Below, one piece after another: positions 45,301-56,639 of a stretch of 64,000 nt of DNA. The notes beneath the pieces were generated by a model. That model had not been told where the DNA came from and did not search any database. It saw nothing but the letters and a program-made list of their open reading frames with translations. The translations under genes were made by a program, and so were the position numbers. Numbering within the stretch: the first letter of the stretch is position 1; every line of letters starts with the position of its first letter. The DNA comes from Eunapius fragilis. Taxonomy: Eukaryota; Porifera; Demospongiae; Spongillida; Spongillidae. The stretch is taken from the NCBI GenBank assembly GCA_963681505.1, contig OY811972.1, positions 2,622,163 through 2,686,162 of the forward strand, in the 5' to 3' direction.

Positions 45301-47531
45301 AACTAATTGGATTTTGCGATGCATCACAGAGAGCGTACGCTGCAGTGGTGTTCATGAAAATAGGTTCTGCCGGCAAGTGTGCAGTCCGATTTGTTACGTC
45401 GAGGACCAGAGTTGCACCCCTGAACGCACTAACTATTCCCAGACTGGAGCTGCTAGCTGCACTTCTTCTGGCACGTCTTCTTTCTAACACCATGCAAGCA
45501 CTACAGCCTGAACAGAAATTCGACAAGATATCATGCTATACAGACTCGAAGATCGTCTTATATTGGATAAGGGGATACGACAAAGAGTGGAAACAGTTTG
45601 TAGAGAACAGGTTGAGAGAAATCCGCACTCTGGTTCCAGTGAAGTGTTGGTATCACTGTCGCGGTGATCAAAACCCAGCTGATCTCCCATCAAGGGGAGT
45701 TGAAGCTACTGAACCAAGTAAAATTGGATCCTGGCTGACAGTACCTCAACATGTCTGTGAATCAGATGAAGAATCTTGTAGTCCTGAATTGAACACCATC
45801 CCTGAGGCTTGTGCAGCGGAACTGAAGGCAGGAGACCAAACCTCAACGGCTGTCCACAGTGTAGTGGTTGAAGACTCATGTCAGATTGATGCAATCATTC
45901 GGGTGGAGGATTTCAGTACTCTTAAACGACTTCTTGGGGTAACGGCTCGTGTTCAAAAGTTTATTACCCTTCTGAAATCCAAGGTTAAGGCGGAGCTTCA
46001 TCCCAGAATGAAGACAGTGACTGCAGTAGACATCTTGAATGCTGAAAGGCTCTGAATTAGACAGTCTCAATTGTCACTTGTGCGGAATGATAACTTTGGA
46101 ATGTGGCAAACCCAGTTTGGCTTATATACTGACAAGGACGGCATTTGGAGATGTGCTGGAAGGCTGCAGAATGCTGATTTACCGAACGATGGAAGACACC
46201 CGATCTTCCTTGAGAAATCTCATCACCTAACTACATTGATCATATGGAGTTGTCATGCTCGAGTTATGCATGGAGGTGTTAGAGAGACTCTCACAGAGAT
46301 GCGATCTAAGTTTTGGATTGTAAAGGGGAGACAGTTTTTGAGGACACTCCTCAGTAAGTGTAAGGTGTGTAAACGGTTCAACTCCAAGCCACTCATTGGA
46401 CCACCACTTCCGCCATTGCCAGACTTCAGAGTACAAACAGCACCACCGTTCAGCTTTATAGGGGTTGATCATGCCGGACCGCTGTACCTGAAGAATGGAA
46501 GCAAGGTTTGGATTTGCCTCTTCACGTGCTGTCTCGTACGTGCTGTTCATCTGGAACTGGTTCCGGACCTAACTGCAGAGTCATTTATACGCTGTTTGAG
46601 ACGATTCTCTGCCAGGCGGGGAGTTCCCCAGAAAGTTGTTTCAGATAACAGTAAGACGTTTCGGTCAGCAAACAAGGTTCTGAAGGCTCTGATGGAATCT
46701 CCTGAAGTAGAGCACCATCTTTTAGACTTACGCATTCAATGGACCTTCATACTAGAGAAGGCTCCCTGGTGAGGCGGATTCTATGAGAGGTTGGTCCAGT
46801 CAACGAAGAGATGCCTGAGGAAGGCTATTGGCAAGGCGAGGATGGATTATGACGAGTTGGCCACAGTACTGGTGGAGGTCGAAGCTACGCTAAACTCACG
46901 CCCAATTTCATACCTATCCTCGGAAGACCTAGAAGAACCCCTCACACCATCTCACTTGCTCATGGGTCGTCATCTGTGTAGCCTACCTAGTCCGGTAAAC
47001 ATCTCAGATGAAGATCCTGAGTTCGGTGTGACGGCATCGAACTTGACACGGCGCATGGTCTACCTGAACGCAGTGCTGCAGAACTTCTGGAAAAGATGGA
47101 AGACGGAGTACCTGATCGGGCTAAGAGAGATCCATTCTAATGAAAAAGGGGCCAAGGATACAGTTGCCAGAATTCAAGTAGGTGATGTTGTCCTCATTCA
47201 TGACCCAGTCCAACCTCGAGCATTGTGGAAAATGGGTAAGGTGGAGAAGCTTTTGCAAGGCTTGGATGAATTTGTGCGAGGTGCAGCTCTTAGGGTACGG
47301 TCGGGAACTACAACTATATTGGTGAATCGCCCGCTACAACACTTGTACCCTCTTGAAATCGGAGCAACAGCTGACCAGATTGGTGAACCTGAATCTGAGG
47401 GACCTACAGTTGTCACTAGGAGGTCTCATCCTACCAGAGTTGCTGCTCAAGTAGCAAGACTCCGAATAGAGGAACAGTTAAAATGACGTTGACTTTCTCT
47501 TGACTAGTTCTTTAACTAGTCAAGGGGGGAG

Positions 47532-47690
47532 TGTCGTGTTTGCATTTAATTCATGTTGGTTATATTCGCGCACGTGAATTGTTTATTAATAGAGTTTTCG
47601 ATTGTTAGCGTGAGAGCGCGTGTGTTCAGTGCGAGTCCTATATCCAACTGCATCGCCCTAGTATTGATTAAAAATCCGTATTTCGTCACA
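47532..47690 (+). repeat. 3' LTR of the BEL/Pao element
   Basis: 159 bp, preceded by a purine-rich AAGGGGGGAG tract and followed by the GTATG target duplication. Confidence 0.93.
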
Positions 47691-47695
47691 GTATG

Positions 47696-48303
47696 TGAGA
47701 CCATGCGAGCATGCATGGACATTAGAACCTTTCATTTTCTAAAATGCCAGTGTCTGTTGTATAAAACAGTCCGTGTACAACTATAACGTAGTACTATACT
47801 GATTAGCCGTTTTGACCTAGTTGCTAGGTCTCGTGCACGAAGTGTTAACTTCAAAACGTATAACAGAGCCACTTAGAAAACAAAAAAATTATCAAGTTCA
47901 TTCCATGTACAATACAACACTATGCGCCGTTGGAGCCAGAAAACTTCCTCAGTTTGTACACAAGCCAATGAGTAACGACGTACCGCTAAAAGTCTATATG
48001 TTTTAAGTCGCACAGTGTTCGATTGGCTTAAGCTACGATCATGGTACTTGTGGTGTCGGATAGAGTACAAGTTTTATAACCATAAAACAGCGTCAAATAT
48101 GCTACCAAGTGTTGTGTTAAAAAAGAGTAGCGCACATTCCAACGTTGTTCGATTGCAATATTTCGTTGCTAAGCACACGCAGCCATTTCAATATTTCTGG
48201 GCGTAGGTCTTTTTGACCCACGTTTCAATGTATTGAAACAGTAGCCTACATATATCATGGTCACATGACGCGTGGGCTTTAATTGCGTTAATTGCTTTAT
48301 TGT
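47696..48303. other. Host DNA right of the retroelement stack, nothing recognised
   Basis: Unique AT-rich sequence with no supported gene. On the minus strand it would be intronic if the host gene at 48.7-51.2 kb continues to 30.9 kb. Confidence 0.45.
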
Positions 48304-48631
48304 CCGCCATATTGGTGCTCGGAAATATACTTTTGATACGTATAACTCGCGCTCCGAGGGCACAAGTATTTTTAAAAATGTTAGTCATGTGTTAGACCAC
48401 AATAATACAGAGCCGGCGGAAGGTCTAAAATTCAACCCAGGCAAGAGGAGGGGTGCCAAGTTGGGGGGGGGGGGGGGGGGGGGGGGAGCGGAAGCTTTAA
48501 AAGTATATGTAAGCCCAGAAATCTACCCAGGCAATTGCCTGGGTTGCCTGCTGGGCTCCGCCGGCCATGTAATATATATTTAAACGACACTTTGAAGTAA
48601 TCCCATACTTCTCCGAGCACCAATATGGCGG
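48304..48631. mobile_element. MITE-like inverted-repeat element
   Basis: CCGCCATATTGGTGCTCGGA at the left pairs perfectly with TCCGAGCACCAATATGGCGG at the right (20 bp or more). Inside is a second inverted pair (GAGCCGGCGGA near 48411, TCCGCCGGCC near 48557), a 24-nt G run (48463-48486) and a perfect 20-bp palindrome, ACCCAGGCAATTGCCTGGGT. It has no coding content. No clear target duplication was seen. Confidence 0.7.
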
Positions 48632-49072
48632 CTAATTAGAAGATGAATGCTATTAAGTCACGCGATGAACGAGCTCTATTGGTATAATTTGAGTATGTGA
48701 ACTGCAGAAGAACGTATGTCAGACTTTTGTAAAGCGGATAGCTCCATGATCTGCAGGAGGGTATCTCCTTGGAATAATCAACAAGAACTTTTCCCACGAG
48801 GCTGACGTATAACCTGTCCTGTATGCTGTTAACTCCAGGGGCGTTCACGCTCGAAATCAGAACCTCAAACGCGGTCTTGGTGTATCCAAAGGCGTACCCT
48901 TGTGCAATACCCCTGGCGAAGAGCTTGTAAGATAGGGGGTTGGCACTGCCTCCAAATCTAGCAAAAGCGTCAAACGCCAAGTTCAGCCCTATGCTCGAGA
49001 CCGAGCGACTTGCTCCAGATGTATGCCTTGTTTGTGGGGTAGTTACTGAGGTCGCTGGTGCGAGTGTTGAGG

Positions 49073-49782
49073 TCAGATACGAGGTTGTAAAGGGCATTGT
49101 TCTCGTTCCAGGTGGTGGCTCGCTTGTGGTGTGTATCCACGAGCGTCATGCACCATCCATTTATAAGGCGCTTTTGGTCCCAACATCTTCACGTAGTACG
49201 ACAACTTAGCTAGAAGATCGGTGTGGTTTCTTGCCTGTTGAAGAACGGCTTCGAAGAGGGAATCGTCGATGGGTTGTATCTCAGACAGGTGCTGAGACTC
49301 GGCTCCAGGAGACGCACGTAGCACCATTTCTACAAAGTCCAGGTCTGGATTTCCACGAAGAGCAAGTGAGAGTGCATATTCAACGTCTTTAGATGACATC
49401 CTGTATCGTAGTGCGTACACAGCGGCCAATCGGATGCTTGGATTGTCGTGGCCAAGAAACTGGGTAATTGTTTTGTCGATAGCAGAGGGCTCCGTGTTCC
49501 CTAATGAATGGATCAAGTGGATTAGCTTGGAGTGGTTATCCTGCTGGTCCATTTGGGATTCCAAGAACCCCACAATGCGATGTTGCAGTTCAGGTGTAGC
49601 TGAAGAAGCAAGAGCACCATACGATAGAATTAGTGCATCAGTCGAGTCGTTGACCGACTTGATGATGCTTTCTATTTCCGAAAGGACGTTTGGGTGGACA
49701 TTTTGAATGAATGCTAACTGTACTGTTAAGGAATTCCTCTCCTTTTTGTCCCTTGTATACCAGAAATGGCTTGTACGAGGGT
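49073..49782 (-). CDS. Helical-repeat exon of the lipid-transfer-like gene
   Basis: The exon begins after an ATACTTAG acceptor. Its frame is open for about 230 codons with alternating amphipathic helices. The motif order (SYGALA, then a Gly-Asn turn and FLGHDNPSIRLAAVYALR) is the part most like vitellogenin-N domains. The C-terminal end of this frame (GYTPQASHH) is out of frame with the coding-like sequence that follows. Confidence 0.6.
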
Positions 49783-50485
49783 CTAAGTATATTATTTCAT
49801 AATATAATGAGCACATATGTACGTATAAGCATTAAATCACCTCTTGTGATTTCAGGCTGCCTTCTGCTGCAAGAAGCGAACAGAGTATAGCACTCGCATC
49901 TCGATGTCTTCCACTCTCGTTGACATCGACAGCTGCATGCGTCGAGAAAGAAAATATCAATAGAAATAAAATGCACTTCTCCTTTTCGTATTGTTTATAA
50001 AGTTATACAAACATGGTATGCATGGTTGCAGCAAAAAGAGCCCTAATGCATGCTTCTTCGAGTTTTGATATTTTAAGAGACGCCTATGTCCTTTACAGCT
50101 TCTTTCTTAGGCACAGGAAATTAGTCTGTTAATCATGCATGGCCTGAAATTTTAATTATGCGTAATTGCACGCGTCAATTGAAAACGTTAATAAAATCGC
50201 GTTATGTCCCTTTTCGCTGCAACGATCCCAAATCCTGTTTGAGAAAAATGGAATATTTTTGGGTCAATGAATAAAAATTTTACCTTCTCTACCCAATAAG
50301 TAGAGAGGCTATTTGATATTTTTTTACCTCCCTCTCTCTTCAAATCAATAAGCAGAGAAGCTATTTTTAATTGCGAATTTTCCAAACTGCGATTTTGAAT
50401 TCAGTTTGCGCAAAGTGCAGGTCTCGTGCACATTGTTCTGTGCTACAGGCGGGATCAATCCTTAGTAATACTAATTTTCACTTAC

Positions 50486-50583
50486 CGATCTCAGATAATC
50501 CATAACGTCAATTACGGCTGGTTGGTAACCAGGCAGAGGTCCGTGTACCGATTCCAACATGAGGAGCTTCTTCACCATGTTGC
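50486..50583 (-). CDS. Exon 2 of the lipid-transfer-like gene
   Basis: 98 nt between TTTATGTAG and GTAAGTG, with a phase 1 start. It encodes GNMVKKLLMLESVHGPLPG and YQPAVIDVMDYLRS. It is too short to be found as an ordinary open frame, but the splice sites and phase agree with exon 1. Confidence 0.55.
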
Positions 50584-50923
50584 CTACATAAAGGTACATG
50601 AGATATCGTTGGACAATTTTGCCGCAAACACTCAATTGTCAGGGTATCTGTTGTGTTTCAAATGCCTGCTATGTATGTACAATCGGTTTTCGACACAGAT
50701 TTGTGCCGTGTATTTATCGGTCTATAACAGATATACTGCATGGTCATTGTTACCAGCGCTGGGCGGATTATTTTTTACTTTTGAAAGGTGAAAGTGGCTC
50801 GTAAGTTAATCGTCACGTGACCTAGCTACACGGCACTCAGCATAAAAATAAAAACGCAGCGAATACACAGCGAAGGTGGAAGTTTTGAAACCCTAGTTGA
50901 TTCCAGCATCATTCGCTCGATAC

Positions 50924-51206
50924 CTAAACCATATCTCCACGTGCTGGAATCATTCAACAAGCTGGTAGTAGCCTTTCGCTTGACATCGGGTACAGAGGAC
51001 CCTAGCTGGCCTACTCGGATACGTGTTATTTTCTTCTTGAGAGTCAAAGAGCAAAAGGACACGTTTAGCTGCATGAGATCTGAACCGATCCCGAGAGTGA
51101 CGATCAGGTCGCCGTTACTATTTAGAACAACTTCGGGCTGTGCATGTGTAGCGTATGAATGCAAGATGCAAGCTATTAGCAATGGTTGTATGGCATTCAA
51201 GAACAA
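50924..51206 (-). CDS. Exon 1 of the lipid-transfer-like gene, signal peptide
   Basis: The exon starts at ATG 51206 with a hydrophobic leader ending near THAQPEV. It then has EVVLNSNGDLIVTLGIGSDL, and one NVS site. It ends GGTTTAG before GTATCG (phase 1). Another ending, reading on to 50826, lacks support. Confidence 0.55.
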
Positions 51207-52521
51207 CTATTGTTTGCTGTTATTGCCAAGCCCCATGCCGATGCGTTAATATTATAGAGTGCCACCATGTTTAATTAAAAACAGCCATTTTAGCCAGATG
51301 AAAACTTTGGTTCCAAAAGCTTCATCTGTTATACGCAAACTCCTCTTTTAAACAAACGCTATCACAGCATAAATAACACACAAATCATGCATATATTTTG
51401 ATTCCACAAGTGATATATTTATTCGATTTCATATCCGTACCAAATTAAAACTGATATCATTTTAATTTGGTAAAGCTATGAAAAAAGTGAAAATATGATT
51501 TGCGTCTGTTTCTTGCTGTGAATACTGAGATGGGGGGGAGGGGGGGGGGGGACTGCATACTTAAGTGTCATAATCACATTCTTCTCGTTGTGCTGACAAT
51601 AAGAAAGTGAACCTATAGATCTAGTGAAGTAAAAATTGCGTTGATGTTAAGGTAGTAGTACCCATAACGTGGTTTTTTTTGGAAAAAAAGTTGGTAAGAT
51701 CCACCTTATTGTTTAAGATATGCCACCTTGATATCATTTGGATAAGTAACGTATTTAACCGAGCGCAATGCCTTAAACTTTGGCATCCGCCATCTTGTAA
51801 TTCGCGCACGCATGCGCAGTTTGAGTCCGCCATGTATTTTGGGGTCTGAATTATTAAAATACGTCATCAACAATTGGTAGTTCTGTTCAAGTACCGTATA
51901 TAATTCGGAGAGAATCCACCCTATTTTTTAAGATATGCCACCTTGATAGCATTTCAATAACGCGCAGAAACACTAGCACCGCTTGTTTTACGATCACCTT
52001 GAAATACGAACGGTAAAAACTCTTTTTCCTGCACATTCAGGACAACAGACCTTATGATCAAGTGCTGAGCATATTATTACGATAGGAGCTAAGCACCAAG
52101 AAAAGCGTACGTGTAGGAAAATATCTTGTCCTTGTTTTCAAAATAAGTTACTTTTTTCTAAATAGCCGAAAACCGAAAATCTATCTATTAATAACATTTC
52201 AATTTCAAGGTACAAATATGGCGTCCAGAGATGCGTAACTTTGTAAAATATTGCTGTACATTTGTGGAAAAGGGTAGTAACGTTATCGATGCACCAAAAG
52301 GACAATTAAGTAATGAAGAACGTGTAATCACGATAAAGTAGCTGTTCTGGAATGCCCAGCATGAGTAATCCATGAGTAGCCTAATTAGTTCACCCTGAAA
52401 CGATGGTTAGTATAAGCTTTGGCACAAACCTACTGCTCCGTTTCGAAACGAATGCACCAAACGAAAGAAGATATTATTTCATATTTATCCTCCAAATTTG
52501 GTGATTTTTAAGCACTACAGT
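51207..52521. other. Intergenic, with a diverged direct repeat
   Basis: No gene is supported. A block of about 50 bp containing TTTAAGATATGCCACCTTGA occurs at about 51692-51740 and again at about 51912-51960. A G-rich run lies at 51531-51551. The rest looks unique and AT-rich. Confidence 0.5.
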
Positions 52522-53426
52522 CAGTGGCGGATCCAGGGGGGGGGTCCAGGGTGTCTGGACCCCCCCCCCTCGAACCTGAATATGAATATAATTAGCATAT
52601 GACGTGTCGCACGTGAGATATACATTTCTACGGAGTGCACTTCGTGAAGTTGCTAAATAGCTTATTCTTATTGCTTATTCGTTGGTTAGTACTATATTTT
52701 AGTTCTGTAAATTGCGAGATACGTAGTAGGCTGGTATTTATACGTAAGGTAAATGTATTCCAAAATGCTAACCCACGGTCGTATTATAGAGCGATTCTTT
52801 CCGCAGTTATTTTGATTCGTGCTCTATTATTAGTACCCCTCAAGGTTGAATGCACCTTGCTGCAAGACCATTGCAAATTTAAATTATAAATTTTAACAAA
52901 GAAACTAAGCCGGCGTACAATGCAAATCTGCGACGAAACACACTAGAGCCGTTTAAATCCGCAAAACCACAATAGCTAGGAAACCAGAACGTAACGGAGT
53001 GGCACGCATTTGTTGGTTATGATTGCTTCCGTTTCTAATCCCCCCTACATGTACAATCTGTGGAATGTGTGCAAAAAATTTTTTCGCGCGCGAATGGTAT
53101 ACTGTTCACTGCTTGAAGTAGGTCATCTGCCGGAGTGCGATGGTAAATTTTAAGTGGTTCAAATAGCAATGGAAACCGCATGCATGTAACAACACAGCCA
53201 TTTAAATCCATAAGACTACAATAGCCGGCAGAAATGTAACGGTATGTCACTCATTTATTGGTGTTGATTGCCTTAGTTTCCAATCCCCGGCCCCCTTACA
53301 TGTACAATCTGTGGAAAAATTGGAATGCGTACCACAAAATTTTTCGCGCGCTTCGCGCGCGCCCCTTCTCCTCATCCATTATTCATGTCGGACCCCCCCC
53401 TCGCCAAAATCCTGCATCCGCCCCTG
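52522..53426. mobile_element. hAT-like MITE with CAG(T/G)GGCGGAT ends
   Basis: The left end is CAGTGGCGGATCCAGGGG. The right end is the complement of CAGGGGCGGATGCAGG. Both are followed by G/C-rich runs. Two internal blocks (about 52975-53090 and 53220-53350) are diverged copies of each other, sharing TACATGTACAATCTGTGG and TTTTTCGCGCGC. No transposase. I could not make out a flanking 8-bp duplication. Confidence 0.65.
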
Positions 53427-53427
53427 C

Positions 53428-54162
53428 GTAGCTTCGCTCCCGACGATCGGATCGTCTAACTTGTTGCGGCAATCGATCTAGAAGTCAAAACTGAGTAGTT
53501 TCGTTTTTGTTTCACGTCGTAGAACCGCGTGGTTGTCGAGAACGAAAAATACTGCCGTCCTCGTTCCCCTTCCAAAAATAATGGGCGGGTCGTCTGCTTC
53601 TTCTTCTTCTTCTTCTGCTTCTTGAGAACTCATAACTCGGGACAGGAACACTTTTAAGCAATGAAAATTGCACCAATAGCTTTAGAATTTGCTGGAGGAC
53701 TCGCTTTGATACAAAAACGCCAAAAAGCCTATATACAGTCTTACCAATTCTAATTAAGCAAAGGTACCTAGAAAATTTTCACAATACGTCTAGATTGAAT
53801 TAAATCGGTTAAATGAAAGGGGGGAAACCTGCGATGCAACAGTGATTTGGGTGTTAGAAAAATTAAGGAAACAAGTAAATAAAAACATTCTCTCTGAGAA
53901 AGTTGGTGGGATATAGGTTTTTCAGGCAAATAGTATACTGGTGTAAAAAGCAAGGAAACAAGTTTCATCAGACGGGAAAATGTAATAGTCCTATATTTAG
54001 CACAGAAACAGCATATGCCTTAGTCGAAGTGTGCTAAATATAGGACTATTACATTTTCCCGTCTGATGAAACTTGTTTCCTTGCTTTTTACACCAGTATA
54101 CTATTTGCCTGAAAAACCTATATCCCACCAACTTTCTCAGAGAGAATGTTTTTATTTACTTG
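53428..54162 (-). mobile_element. Composite hairpin-palindrome element, copy 4
   Basis: This is the same arrangement as copy 1. The triplet segment (GTCTGCTTCTTCTTCTTC) with AACTCGGGACAGGAACAC lies at 53590-53660. About 170 bp of spacer follows, then a palindrome at 53871-54162. The left limit is not certain. The terminal hairpin and TATAGGATT seen in other copies are not found, and the hAT-like MITE ends at 53426, so this end may be lost. A small GACGAT/ATCGTC inverted pair lies near 53441. Confidence 0.6.
53871..54162. repeat. Long palindrome of composite copy 4
   Basis: Two arms of about 132 bp (53871-54002 and 54030-54162) are nearly perfect complements around a 27-nt centre. Inner arm text such as TTTCATCAGACGGGAAAATG is specific to this copy and is matched by its partner arm. 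Confidence 0.95.
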
Positions 54163-55020
54163 TATAAATTGGCTACGCGTTATTAAGGGTTGCGATATGA
54201 AGAGTGCGCATATAGTCTCTACTACGACAATACACCAGTTAAATGGGAGGGATCAACAGGTATTTGATGTTAAATGAACAAGATGCAGCTCTCTCAAAAA
54301 ACACCATATCAATGAGGCCATGGCGCATCTAGCCGCAATGGCTTACGGTATTGTCTAATTATGGACCCTTTTGTCCAGCCATATGTATACAGGGCACGAT
54401 AAAAATAACTACAAGTTATTTATTTGTATTACGATGCCCATGGATTACATCAGCTGGTAAGCGCCATTTTTTTTCAGCAGTGAATTCTATTATGGCCAAC
54501 AGAGGACCTTGTTCACTTTTAAATTGTTAGGAAGGAACATATTAAGAGAAATAAATTATATTCAGCTGTCATAAAATACTAGAATGTATGAAGAGTAGTA
54601 ATCCAATGGCGCAACTAGAAATATCTTTATGTGTCAATAATTATTCTTTGTGGAATATTGTAATGAGGTCAAAAAAATAGCACATTGCATACTTGTCTAT
54701 GGGAAGCACTATTTTGCTTTTTGGAAGCGAAAAGTTCAATATAAAGGGATACATTTTTTTACTGATTTGATGAACTGTGATACTGATTGAGATAGATCCG
54801 TTGGCGCAAGTGTTGTATCACCTAGGGCTGGTTAGTTATTATCAAGTATTATAATTTTCCGTACAAAATCAATAGAACAATTCTTGAATATTACACAAAA
54901 GTAAAAAACGGAACAATCAAACAAAAATCATATTTAAACCTTGGTAAACATTAGCAACAGCATACAATTACAAATGACCAAAATCCAGACTTTCAGGTTT
55001 CCCGTTGACCGCTCATTTCT
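54163..55020. other. Intergenic, nothing recognised
   Basis: AT-rich sequence without supported genes. Ankyrin-unit intron sequence starts at about 55025 (AGATATGTATGAATGCATTTCAACAC). Confidence 0.5.
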
Positions 55021-55639
55021 CGATATGTGTAGATATGTATGAATGCATTTCAACACAATAGCTATCATTTTCCCTTTCGTTCTATCCTTTCACTTCTTAC
55101 CAACTCCATTGTACATGTATATGGCAACTCACAGAACTACTCACTTTTATTTGTTCTCATAATTTGGACTATCACACTAGTCCCACTTCTGCAGTGCCTG
55201 TGGTACCTGAATAACCCATTAATGCTTCAACACAGCTCTTATCTTTCTTCAGAAGGGACCAGGATTCATACCAGGGAACCATCGTTCATTTCATCTGTAT
55301 ATCTGCATCCAAACCACACCCCAATAAATAAGTCACTGACTGTATAGCAATCTCAAAGAACGTGCTTGTAATAATATGGTTAAATTTTTTCACACCCTGA
55401 TGGGCCCCCTTGATATATAGGGGAAACAATTGCCCCCCAGCCCTCCTGCTCCACCTCAACTGTAACCTCCTCAAGTTACATTAGGGTGCACGAGTAACCT
55501 TTTTAAAAAATCAATATCGATTATTTTGACCATGAAAAAAAGCCTAATAGATTTTTCAGGTTTATATTTATACAGTAGCAACTCGTAAATCGGTTATTGG
55601 AAACAAAATCGATATTAGCAATTAATACACTAAGCCAAC

Positions 55640-56630
55640 GATTAACTCAGCTCCAGTGCCTGTGGTTCCTGAATAGCCCATTAACGCTTCAACACATTAT
55701 TCTGGTCATCATGAAAAAACACTTAGCTTTGTTAGCCCGCATTCCAGCCTTCACCTGTCTTCCATGGACTTCCTCTAGAGTCTTCAGGTGCTGCTCATCT
55801 GTTTTTCCTGTGATAAGGATATCATCCATATACACAGCCACATCCCTTATGCCCTGCATTAAGTTGTCCATAGTTCTCTGGAAAATACCAGGTGCTGAAT
55901 ACATTCCAAAAGGCATCCTAGTATAACAAAACAATCCCTTCTGTTAATGTTTATAACTGCCAGTTTCTGAGACTCTCTCTCCAATGCTAATGGTAAATAT
56001 GCCTGCTTGAGGTCCAGCTTAGTAGATGATTTCCCCCCTGCCAACAATGGCAGAAGATCCTCCATCTTGGGAATAGGATATTGGTCAAGCTTTATAGCTT
56101 GGTTGATTGTCATGTGGAAATCACCATATATTATCTGGCTTCATTACATAAACAATAGGTGCTGCCCACTCTGCAAATTCAACTGGTTCAATGGTTCCCC
56201 TGTATACGTGGTCAACTTGCAAATAACTTCTAGCAGTGTCTGGTCTGGCCACAGCTGCCTGTACGTTGCTTACAAGTGACACAGGCACACCTGTGTCAAC
56301 TTCCATCATTAGTGGTGCTCCATCAACTGCCTGCCCACTTTTCTCACATGACCCTTTCCCCCACAATCAAAGCGCACAGCCAGAATGAATGGACACTGAC
56401 CTGCACTGTGATTTTTGCTGTCGCACCTAAAGCACATAGCCATCCCTGTTGGCCCCTTGTTCTGAAGTATGTTTACTTCAACCCTCTCTTCGGAGTTCTC
56501 TTGTTTTGACGTTATCATTTCCCTTGCATTCTTCTCTGCAACCCTGTTACTGTTTTTTCGAAGGTCAACTCCTGTTCTATTAGCAGTCACTTTTGAATGC
56601 CGTCTTTGTTAACCCTGCACACTAGTCGGT
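55640..56630 (-). mobile_element. Decayed Ty3/gypsy fragment (fossil), unit 2
   Basis: This matches 17880-18900 in content and orientation: reverse-transcriptase (YMDDILITGK), protease-like (EVDTGVPVSLV) and zinc-knuckle (CFRCDSKNHSAGQC) remnants. No LTRs and several breaks. It sits in ankyrin-unit intron sequence. Confidence 0.87.
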
Positions 56631-56639
56631 ACCTTAACA

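Larger units (their letters stand above)
32409..47690 (+). mobile_element. BEL/Pao LTR retroelement (fossil) containing two nested elements
   Basis: The LTRs are 159 bp (32409-32567 and 47532-47690), both starting TGTCGTG and ending CGTCACA, differing at about three positions. The 5-bp target duplication is GTATG (32404-32408, 47691-47695). Without its two nested insertions the element is about 5.9 kb, a normal BEL/Pao length. Rough parts: gag-like start 32619-32857 and 37266-37397, gag and zinc knuckles 42440-43220, protease about 43440-43800, reverse transcriptase about 44100-44740, RNase H about 45290-45700, integrase about 46230-46770 and the BEL C-terminal region to 47486. It is broken: besides the two insertions there are about four breaks. 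The low LTR difference suggests a fairly young insertion. Confidence 0.93.
48636..51206 (-). pseudogene. Large lipid-transfer-protein-like (vitellogenin/apoB N-terminal type) gene, damaged
   Basis: Exon 1 (51206-50924) starts MFLNAIQPLLIACILHSYA, a good signal peptide. It joins in phase 1 to exon 2 (50583-50486; NMVKKLLMLESVHGPLPG), which has clean GT-AG sites. A third possible exon (from 49932; RVEDIEMRVLYSVRFLQQ) meets a TGA before its likely donor. The long exon from 49782 encodes helical repeats with ALILSYGALASSA, LIHSLGNTEPSAIDKTI and RLAAVYALRYRMSS. These resemble the superhelical lipid-binding domain of vitellogenin and related lipoproteins. From about 49130 the reading moves through two other frames (near 49130 and near 48985) down to about 48700. 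The gene is therefore probably a pseudogene, or the assembly has errors. In the family this domain loads or carries lipid in secreted particles. Confidence 0.55.

Noticed and set aside
48432-48623. Gly- and Pro-rich frames around the G run
   Set aside because: They are created by the homopolymer inside a MITE-like element.
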